Source: Chlorella sorokiniana (Eukaryota > Chlorophyta > Trebouxiophyceae > Chlorellales > Chlorellaceae). From it: a stretch of DNA of 64,000 nt. Below, in pieces: positions 26,214 to 34,724 of the stretch. The first letter of the stretch is position 1. Every line of letters begins with the position of its first letter. The stretch covers positions 1,364,001 through 1,428,000 of the forward strand of contig CP084610.1 of NCBI GenBank assembly GCA_025917655.1, written 5' to 3'. A program made the translations under genes and the position numbers. The notes beneath the pieces are model-generated. The model ran no database searches, was not told the DNA's origin, and saw only the letters and a program-made list of their open reading frames with translations.

Positions 26214-27389
26214 ATGAGCAAAGGGAGCGGCACGCCGACGCCGAGTCTCGAGGCTCGCTTGATCGCCAGGGGTGCCGGGACGGCGTCCACTCTGCTGTGT
26301 GGCTTGCTGATTATGACGATCGTGTACAGCACGCTGCGTGGAGCAGACCACAAGCACTCCAGGTGTATGGCTCTTGGATGCAGCTTTGGTGCCTATGTGG
26401 CTTGGGCGGTTGCCTGCACGCCGCTGATTGCGGCTCTCGGCACCCCTGCGGCAGCGCCGGCGCAGCTGGTGCTGGTGGCCACTGGCATCGCAACCCTGCT
26501 GGTGGCCATCAGCCACTTGGCGGAGCGGACCGGAAAAGGAACTCTCCACTGGTCCGGTTTGAGCACCTCCGCCGTGGCGCCGCTGCTGGCAGGTGGGTGC
26601 ACCAAGCTGGCTTCCCTGCCGTGCGGTACCGCTTGATTGTGCACCCAGCACTGCACCTTGGGCGCAGGCTTGAGCTGGGTGCTGGCACGCCAACGTCCGC
26701 AGCAGCTCCAGCAGGCAGGCTGGTCCGTCCAGCTGCTGATGTGGGCGGCATCGGCGGTGCTCACCTGGGCATCCGTGTGTGCTGGTGGCAGCTTCCTGCC
26801 GTTGTTGGCAGCAGACATCCTGCTCCCAGGTACAACTTTGCCAACTGACTGGCGTATCGCAGCGCTCAAGGCCGTCATGTGCCTGTTGGGTGGGGTCGTC
26901 CTCCATGGCATCGACGCCTTTGACCCGGTGCCAGGTGGGGCAGCGCTCTGCTTGGTGGCTTGTCACAGCAGCGAGCAGATGGCAGTCCTGCAGATGTGTA
27001 GCCGACAGCAGCCAGGGCGGCTCAAGCCTGAGCTGCGGCGCCTCCCTGCCATCTTGCCCTGCAGATGAGCTGCCGCAGTTCATCACCTCCAAGGCAACCG
27101 TCATCCTCACGCTGGCGCCGCCTGGTGAGCGCCGCCGTTCATCCTGGGCCCTCCCTGTTCATTGAGCTGCTGACAGCAAACGTGTGTGCACAACGTGTGT
27201 GCTGGGTGCAGCTGGTGAACCAGCGGTTGCCTGGCCACTGCAAACTCCCGGGACAGCAGATGGCGACCACACCGCCCTTGCCCCCATGCACTGCGCTTGC
27301 AGTCCTGCTCCTTACAGTCGTGCTCTCGGCTGGGAAGCTGGATGTCACAGGCATCCCGAATGCCTTGGAAAGGCAAACGACCTGAAGAT
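26214..27389 (+). CDS. Multi-pass membrane protein of unknown family, copy B2
   Basis: This is the best member of the family. ATG 26214-26216 gives MSKGSGTPTPSLEARLIARG followed by hydrophobic segments STLLCGLLIMTIVYSTL, SFGAYVAWAVACTPLIAA and LVLVATGIATLLVAISHLAE. After a donor near 26594, later exons match copy A2: SVQLLMWAASAVLTWAS, LLAADILLPGTTLPTDW, ALKAVMCLLGGVVLHGIDAF and ELPQFITSKATVILTL. A final exon with VLLLTVVLSAGKLDVTGIP ends at 27387-27389. About six or seven membrane segments are expected. It starts close to the truncated CxxC copy on the other strand, so the two share a promoter region. The function is unknown. Expression is not shown by the sequence alone. Confidence 0.45.
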
Positions 27390-27479
27390 TCTTTGGGGCA
27401 GGCTGGCGCGCCCGCCTAGCCGTGCTTGCCGCTCCAAGGGGCAACGCCCTGCCACCCCACGTGCTCCGGGGTGACCCCG

Positions 27480-27674
27480 CACGAGCCCTCACTATGCAGC
27501 GCTGAAACCAGGGGCAGAGCTGCCAGCATCGCCCCAGAACGGGTGGCGGCGGCTGCGCTGTGCACGACGTCGGCTGCTGCCGCTCCACATCCCAGCCTGG
27601 GTCGAGCTGACCAAGTCCAGTGCGAGAGCAAAGAGCCTGCTTGCAGCACACCATGACAGAAGTCGTTGCTGCAT
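27480..27674 (-). pseudogene. N-terminal fragment of the CxxC gene, unit B
   Basis: The minus strand from ATG 27674 reads MQQRLLSWCAASR, matching MEQRLPSRCAASR of the 21.9-kb gene, and the upstream sequence also matches. Exons 2-3 were removed by the deletion that shortened unit B. Confidence 0.7.
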
Positions 27675-27965
27675 CCCAGCTTTTGGTCGACATGGCCGGT
27701 GGACGGAGCTGCTAGCCTTGACGACACACTTCCGCACTTGTCCCCATACTGTTAACGCCGACCCCACAAGGAGCCCATGAAAAGGGAAGCAGAATTACAA
27801 GGGAACAGTGGGTCAAAACTGGAATGTCTATAAGTCTGACCTATGGAAGGTTGCAGCCATCCAGCTGCAACACTGGCATGCGTGCAGGGGCCCTCTGGCT
27901 CTGAAGCGCGGGCCATTGGCTGATCACGGCCTGCCCAGCTCGCCCACACGCTGCCCGCTCGCTCC

Positions 27966-30900
27966 TTACTTGCTGCCCGCCTCAGCGCTCTGCTTGTCCA
28001 GGCTGGCGCTGCTGAGGGAGCGGGGCACAAAGGCGGGGGCCTCAGCGCTCAGGTGGGCCGCCAGCCGCAGCTTCTTCAGGCCCTGCTCTGCCGCCGCAGC
28101 CTCCAGCGGGGCCATGGCAGCCAGGCTGGAGAAGGGTGTGGCGCCCTCGCTCGTTGCGCTGGAGGCAACCGAGGGAGACACGCCGTGCAGCGCCGCAGCA
28201 GCGGCGGCGGCAGCGGCCACAGCGGCTGGTTGCACCGCCGCTGCGGACCCGCCTGCCGCGCCTGCCTCTGTGGCCGCTGCCTCCTCAGCCTCCGGCTCTG
28301 GAATCTTCTCCAAGCCGGGAAGCGGAGGCAGCACGGCGTGGGGCCGCGGGAAGTCGGGCCGCGGGTGCCGTCTGCGGAGGCAGCGCGCAGGCGGGGGTGT
28401 GGGACGCTATAGCGCTGCGCACCCCACTAAGGCAGCACTGCGCCAGCACATGGCAGGGGACGCCGCAACCCGACTCGGCTCCGGGCAGCCAGCAGCCCCA
28501 TGCTCACCCGGCATCTTTGCAATCTTGGGCTGGCGGTAACCCCCGCCGACAGGTTGCCGCTGTACAGCTTGCGGTGGGGGTTGACCACGGGCGCGGGCGA
28601 GGGGCGCGGCGCGGGCTCTGCGTTGGCAGTGAACAGGGGCAAGCGGAACGATCGCGTCAGCATGAGGCAGGGGGCCACGATGATGAGCTGGCAGAGAGCA
28701 GAGCCATGATCCACATCACCCGTGTGCCAGCTGGCGCCGGCGGCAGGACGGCCGGGAAAGCTGCAGAGCGCAGCCCACGGCAGCCACTCGACAGCCCTGC
28801 GGGTGCGCACCAGGCTCGGGCGGCAGTTCGGGCCCTTCCTTGGTGCGGCGCACGCGCTGCGCGTTCAGCTCCCCCGACTTGAGGTTGGAGTGCAGCACAA
28901 ACGCCACCTCGTCCCCTGGCTTCAGCACGTGCTGGCCAGACACCTGCAGACGCAGACAGCCAGTGAGCGCGGTGAGGCGCTGCATGAGGGAGGGTGCTGC
29001 ATGCTGGCAAGCTGCAGCAGTGCTGCGCCGGCCAATGCCCAGGGCTGGGGGCGGCAACTCCAGCCACAAGGCCTCAAGGTGGGCGGAGCGGCCGGCATCG
29101 CGGCTCAGCGCGGCAACGCGCCTCTTTGAAGTGGAAGAACAGGCGCTTCTTGGGCTGCTCGGAGGGCGGGGCCGGCGGCGCAGCGGCTCCTGCACCCCGC
29201 TCTCCCCGCCATCCGCGGCCGCCTCTCCCGCCGTGCTGCCCTCTGCAGCCTCGTAGGGTGCGGCCTCCTCGACGGCTGGGGCAACTGGCACAGCAACCAC
29301 TTCCTCGCTCACTGCTTGAGCAGCTGGCGCGGCACCGTCGGCTGCCGCGGGGGAGCTTGCCGCAGGTGCAGCCTTGCCCGCGGGTGCAGCGCTCGCCGCC
29401 GCCGAGCCCGCGGCCTCGAACAAGCTATCCTCGCTGTACGCGATGAACCCAAACTGGCGTTCACGGTTGACCTGCACCACGGTACCGCCGTACCGCACGA
29501 GGGTGACCTCCACAGCCCGCTTGCCAGCGTATGCGGCGGCGCCGGGCACGGACGCCAGCGCGGCAGCACGAGCGGCCTGCGGGGGAGGGGAAGGGCGCAG
29601 CCCGCTGCGCCACCGATTCAGCATGCTGCTTGTCCAAGAGGGCAAGGGCGGCAACGTAGTGCCCCCAGCCAGGTGCACAGCTAGTCCCCGGCGGCACAAG
29701 CCAGCTGGTGGTTGGCTCCAACACGCACACGAGCGGGCATGCCAGGCAGCGGAGGGGGCAGCAGGCGGGGCCCCGCCCGGAGGGCCCCCCACCTGCAGGT
29801 TGGTAGCCACCCTGAAGGTGACGTGGTCCCCGGGCCGCATGGAGCCGCTGCCCTGCCGCACATCCTGCTGCACAAAGGGCAGGCGGGCCTTGCCGGGGGC
29901 CAGGCCAGGGGGAGGGCGCCGGAGAAGTGGGTGCGCCGCCATCGGGCAGCGCCGCAGCGTCGTACTCCAACACCCCGCTGGTGCCCACATACTGCGTGGA
30001 ACAAGGGTGAGCGGCGCGGGGGGGGGGTCCATCAGAGCCACGCATCTGGCGGTGCTGGTGGGCGGACGCGGCAGCGGCGGGGCTGGCCCAGAACCAGCGG
30101 CCCCATTGCACACAGGCAGGGCACAGACACGCACGCATGTGCACACAAGCAGGCACGCTGTCGGCGCACCTGCTTGCTGGCCACGGGCGCTCCAGCACGA
30201 CTCCCCGCAGCAGCTGCGGCGCCACGCTCTCAAACGCCACCAGGCCGGGGGCGCGCCGCACCGACACAGCGCTCAGCTTGCCCTCGCGGTCGCTGCGCAC
30301 AATGTACTCGACGTCGTCCCCCACCTGGAGGGGTGGGGATGGGGCGGGTGGGGGGGGGGAGAGGGAATGTTGGTGTGTGTCCCAGGGGCCCGATCGAAAT
30401 CAAGGCATGAAAGCGAGTGTGCGGAGAGGACAACAGAGGGGGTTTGCGTGAAGCGCGGTGGGAAGGGGAAAGACGCAGCGTGGGAAGGGGCTGGAGCCAG
30501 GCGGGAGACACCGGCTGCATGAAGAGGGTAGCTCGGGGCAAGCGGGCTGCCGCAGGCGGGGCTTTGGTCAAGGGGCCACGGCCACCCTGCCGACCACCCC
30601 AGCTGGGGGCCCACCTTGACCTCTTCCGAGGTCCACCCCTCCAGCTGAGAGAAGTGGAAGAACATGTCGCCCGGGCGCTCGACCTGCAGGGCACAGCAAG
30701 GGGGGCGGGCCGCCAGGCGCTGGCTGGGTCCGGTGACGGAGCAGGGCGCCGACGGAGGGGGCATCCTCTGCCCGGCGGCAGCGGTGCGCTGCCTGCCTCC
30801 GCTGCAAGGCTCACGGTGCTCACGCAGATGGCGGCGGGAACAAGAAAATCCTTTCCGCGCATGTTTCCTCAACAGCCCTGCTGCTCCGACCCCCAAACCC

Positions 30901-33020
30901 ACCTGTCGGATGAAGCCAAACTCTTTCTTCAGCAGCGTCACGCGGCCCAGCTGGCGCCCGCGCCCGCCGTCCCCCGCCTCGGCCGCCGCCGCCACCGCCT
31001 CCAGGCTGGGCGAGTGGGCCATGCCGCGGGACAGCAGGCGGACGTTCAGCGCGACGGCGCGGTGGGGATGGGGGCGGCGGGGTGGTGGTGGTAGCCGCCC
31101 CGACGGCGCCCGGGGCGCCGCCGCCAGCTCAAACTCGACGGCGTCGCCGGGCTCCAGGCGGGAGCAGCCCTCGACCAGGCGTCCCGCTCCGTACCGCACC
31201 CGCTGCTGCCCCCATCCTCGTCGATGTACAGCAGCAGGCCATCGTCGGCGCCCTGCTGGCGCCCGCGCGCGCCACCTGGGCCACCGTGCCGCGATAGCAA
31301 GCAGGGGCGGGCAGCGGTGCCGCCGCCGCCGCCGCCGACCCCGTCGAAGAGTCCGAGACGGCGCCCGATGCGGGCGTACTGCCGCTGCCGCGCCTGCCGC
31401 CGTGCGCCCTGCCCTGCTGGGGCTCCTGCGGCGGCGGCAGCGCGTTGGCCTCACGGCCCGGCAGGCGCCAGTCGCGCTGCGTGGCGGGCGAGGGGTGGCG
31501 GTGGTGGCCAAAGTGCTCAAAGCCGGAGGCGGCCTGCGGGCCCGGCCCCGCCTGCCGCCGCTGCTGGGCCCCCTGCTGCTGCCTGGCATGCTGCCCAGCC
31601 TGCTGCCCCTGCCCTTGCTGGCCGGGGCTGACATCCGCCGCGCCGGCGTCGGGAACGCCGCCAAGCGCCTCTGCTGCCGCCACGCCGCCGCCGGCCCCAA
31701 GGCTCGGCGAGGCGTGGCCCTCTGCCGCCGCGGGGCCCTCCCGCCGGAGCGGTCGGGGGTGGAGGCGCGGCTGGCGACGGCGCTGCCGTTGCGGGGGCTG
31801 GCGGCGCCGCTGTGCGCTGGGGTCGCTGTGGTCTTCACACGGTACGCCACATCCTTGCCCGTGGTCAAGTCGTGGGCCACCACAAAGCTGCGGGCGCGGC
31901 ACGGCAGCGGGGAGGGCAGGGAGGGAGGGCAGTCAGGCAGTCGGACCGGCAGGGCAAGGGGAGGCGGGGCCAGAGCGGGGCCAGGTGCGGCGTGTTGCCC
32001 TCCCTGACAGCCAGCAAGCGGGTGCACATGCAGGCGGGAGGGGGAGGGTTTGGTGGCAGCACAGCGCTCAGCGGAAGAAGAAGTCGTTTTTGGTGGAGTT
32101 CTAATCACAGGGGATCAGAAACAGCCTCAAGGGTTTCGTCATCGCGCGTGTGCCTCGCCAGGTATGCAGGGGCGGGGGCGCCCCGCAGGGCGCCGAGCCA
32201 CAGCCAGCGCAGCAGCGCGCATGCAGCGCTGGCGCGGCACCGGGCTGAGCTTGCCTGACGGTTGACCCGTACTGTGCGCCGCCATCGCAGTCGTTCACGT
32301 GGAAAAAGTAGCGGCCCTCTGAAGTTGTGCACTTGATGAACCCAAACTGCGGCGCGGGAGCGGGGCGCGCGGCGGCGGCGGGGCAGCGTGGGGCACCCAC
32401 CGACCAACATGGGCACAGCACACAGCACGCAGGAGTGCACTTCCCGCCATGACCAGCGTGGTAAATGGTAGGGGCCTGTGTTCCAAACCGCCACGCAGGG
32501 ACACGCCACCAGAGGGGCTAGAGTAGCGCAGTACGCTGACACGCATTGCAGCGCACCTTTTCTTGGCGGGACACCACCAGGCCTTCCCGCGGTACTGCCC
32601 CCTCCGGTACCTCCACCGCGTGCCGCTGCCCGCGCCGGCCACCCTCCATGCTGCGCCGGCCCCCAGCATCCATCGAGCGGCGGCCGGCGTCGGCGGCGCG
32701 GCGGCTGGAGCGCGGCGTGCCGTGCGCAGGGCTGGCGGGCGGCAGGCCGGAGGGCAGCGCGCGCCCGTCGGCATCGCGGGCGTTGGGCTGCGCCGAGGCA
32801 CTGCCACAGCAGGGATAGGGATGGGGGCGGCCACCCCGTTGCCCTCTTCAGGTGCGCTCATACTGAACAGTTGTGGGCAGGGGGGGCCGGCAGCACAGCG
32901 GTGAGGGCGACAGCAGGGGTTCAGCCAAGGGGCTCCTCCCGGAATGCATGCGCTCCAGGCCTGCCGCAGGACCTTCCTCGTGATCCCAGCTGCCCCGAGG
33001 AACTCGACCGCGGTCATCAC
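27966..33020 (-). CDS. UNR/CSDE1-like RNA-binding protein with multiple cold-shock domains
   Basis: Cytoplasmic UNR-type proteins bind purine-rich mRNA through several cold-shock domains and work with poly(A)-binding protein in translation and mRNA decay. From the N-terminus the exons show an Arg/Gly/Ser-rich lead, then a domain with FGFIKCTTSEGRYFFHVND and SFVVAHDLTTGKDVAYRVK. Next come YRGTVAQVA ... YIDEDG ... LEPGDAVEFEL, then a canonical domain (LKKEFGFIRQ, RPGDMFFHFSQLEGW, VGDDVEYIVRSDREGKLSA). These are followed by RPGDHVTFRVATNLQ, and by RYGGTVVQVNRERQFGFIAY with KPGDEVAFVLHSNLKSGELN. The tail has RQPKIAKMP, possibly SUZ-C-like, and a PAM2-like motif near the end. Stop codon at 27966-27968. 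Several single-base shifts are apparent (for example C runs 28540-28544 and 31209-31213). The 5' end is uncertain: ATG about 32865 is out of frame with the next block, and ATG about 33020 may be in an upstream exon. Confidence 0.85.
28023..28052 (-). other. PAM2-like motif in the UNR-like protein
   Basis: The coding sequence LSAEAPAFVP, 19 codons before the end (stop included), matches the PAM2 consensus (L-x-x-x-A-x-x-F-x-P) that binds the MLLE domain of poly(A)-binding protein. It lies in an otherwise Ala-rich, presumably disordered tail, as is usual for PAM2. Confidence 0.7.
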
Positions 33021-33446
33021 GGCACCATTGGCCGTCTGGCGAGCGCCGCATGCAGCCTTGCTCACCTGGAAAACAAACAGTGCTCTCTGGATTGGTAGAT
33101 GGGCGTCACCCGCACAATTCGTGTGCAGGGTGAAGTCAAGAGGTGGGGATGGGAGTGGCCCGGCCGTGGTGCCGGTCACCACAGGTGCAGTGGCGTCAAG
33201 CCTGTGAAAGCAAGGCGCTCACTGCCTGCATTGTGCTAGCATGGCCATCATAGCTTGCCCGCTGCCCTCAGCACACGGCGCATCTCATGCCGTGGGCAAG
33301 GCTTGGCAGCTTTGGCCACTCACACCCCCTTTCATGCATCGATGGAAGTTTGCGGCAGCACCTGCCTTCACTGTATCCAGCAGGTGCTGCGCGGGGACCT
33401 TCTCCTCCCCGTCTGCTCTTCCGGCAGCACCGCTGTGCAATCCTGC
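33021..33446. promoter_or_regulatory. Divergent spacer between the UNR-like and ankyrin genes
   Basis: The two genes are transcribed away from each other, so both promoters should be here. No core element was recognised, and a first exon of either gene may extend into it. Confidence 0.35.
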
Positions 33447-34313
33447 ATGCTTGTGACGATCGCCCCAAGCAGTCTTACCATCCTGCATGCTGCCGCACTC
33501 TCCAACAACGGGGCTGCCGTGCCCGCCGCCCTTCGCCGCGCCGCCACGACTTGCACGGCCGCGGCCGCATTGGAGCTGGAGCTCGACGGCGGGCCCAAGT
33601 ACCACCTGCACATCCTCCTGGGCGAGTGCGGCATTGTGCTGACGGAGGGCAAGAAGCCCAGCAAGTTCTATCGCCGCCTGCACGGCGCCACCCCGCTGGA
33701 GGCCGCAGTGGCCCTGGGCCACCACTCCGCGGCGGCCGCCCTGCTGGCTGCGGGCGCGGCGGTGCGCCACCCGCAGGCGTGGACCGCGCTGCTGGGTTGG
33801 TGCCCTGCCGGGCCCACCAGGGATGCCATGGCCAGGCTGCTGGTGGGAGGCACGGTGAGCTGGCGCTTGCCTGCGCCTGCCTTGTCTTTCTCAGCATCTC
33901 GACAGGGTTGGTGCTCATGCCCACCACCTTTGTAGAAGCTGAGCAGGTCACGGTTGCAGGACCGGGCTCATGAATGCCGTGCCTAAGAAGGACGACCCCT
34001 GCCTGCCCCTGCCTGCCCCTTGCAGCCCTGCCCATCACACCTGGTGCCGCACTGGCCGACACGCTACCAAGCAGCGGTGCGGGCCCTGCTGTGTGCGGCT
34101 CTTCGGGGCCGCACCGCTGCCGAGGTGCCGCCTGCACACAGCCAGCAAGGCTCCAGCGCTCATGACCAAGCAGCATCGCCAGCGCCACGGCCACAGCTGG
34201 CGGGCGCTCTCCCTGGTGCCGGTGTGCCCGCTGCCGCCCTGCTTGCCATGCTGCCTGCCGAGGTCCTGCTGCGGATAGCCGTGCTGGCTGCCGCGCCGCT
34301 GTCCAGTTGGTAG
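33447..34313 (+). CDS. Small ankyrin-repeat protein with F-box/SOCS-like C-terminus
   Basis: Two exons: 33447-33854 and 34026-34313, joined in frame across a GTGAGC...TGCAG intron, giving about 231 residues. ILHAAALSNN near the start and ATPLEAAVALGHHSAAAALL in the middle look like ankyrin repeats, probably two or three. Exon 2 begins PCPSHLVPHWPTRYQAAVRALLCAA and ends LLAMLPAEVLLRIAVLAA, an LP-x-E-x-L helix as in F-box or SOCS-box adaptors. Such proteins usually bring substrates to ubiquitin ligases, but that is inference here. An upstream ATG is possible, and the chosen one precedes the first repeat. TGTAA follows 205 bp after the stop. Confidence 0.6.
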
Positions 34314-34465
34314 GCGCACCCTTGTACAACTGTACTTTATTCGTATCATCAATGCAGTGTTGTCTGTTTCTTGCTCCAAACTGCAACGAATGGCAACGGC
34401 ATTTGTACTTCAGGCACACTGTCGGTGTTGTCATGTGTTGCCCTTCCTCCCAGCATTGCTTGTAT

Positions 34466-34470
34466 TTACA
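34466..34470 (-). terminator. Candidate TGTAA polyadenylation signal for the M48 peptidase
   Basis: TGTAA, the polyadenylation signal commonly used by green algae, occurs on the minus strand about 255 bp after the peptidase stop codon in an AT-richer stretch. It has not been tested. Confidence 0.35.
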
Positions 34471-34517
34471 CAGTCACAATATTAGTTGCTCAGAACATAC
34501 GTTATAGGGGCGTATTC

Positions 34518-34522
34518 TGTAA
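34518..34522 (+). terminator. Candidate TGTAA polyadenylation signal for the ankyrin gene
   Basis: Plus-strand TGTAA lies about 205 bp after the ankyrin-gene stop. Together with the minus-strand signal at 34466 it suggests that the two convergent transcripts overlap at their 3' ends. Confidence 0.35.
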
Positions 34523-34724
34523 GATCATTTCGATTCCAGCAAATTCGTGGCTCAAGGGTCCAAGCAGCGGCGTCAAAGTGACATCGGCAGCCCGCTTTGC
34601 ACAGAAACGCATGGCCCACAATTCCAACACATCGAAAGCTGGGAATAGATGCTCGTGCTCTTGCTTAGGCAGCATAAAGCCCCATTCATTTGTGGGGCTG
34701 CACGCGACACCGCCTTGCAGCCAG

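Larger units (their letters stand above)
22013..27812 (+). repeat. Duplicated unit B (about 5.8 kb)
   Basis: This is the second, shorter copy of the unit described at 14604-22012, directly adjacent and in the same orientation. It ends GGGAACAGTGGG at 27812, after which unique sequence begins. The shortening removes most of the full CxxC gene, leaving only its start region. Confidence 0.88.

Noticed and set aside
14604-27812. A transposable element explaining the duplicated block
   Set aside because: No terminal repeats, target-site duplications or recognisable transposase or reverse transcriptase were found. Unit borders lie in host introns and spacers, so segmental duplication is simpler.
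30273-32108. 611-codon minus-strand frame as one protein
   Set aside because: Only parts of it encode cold-shock domains; the rest is intron or out-of-frame exon. It is covered by the multi-exon UNR-like gene.
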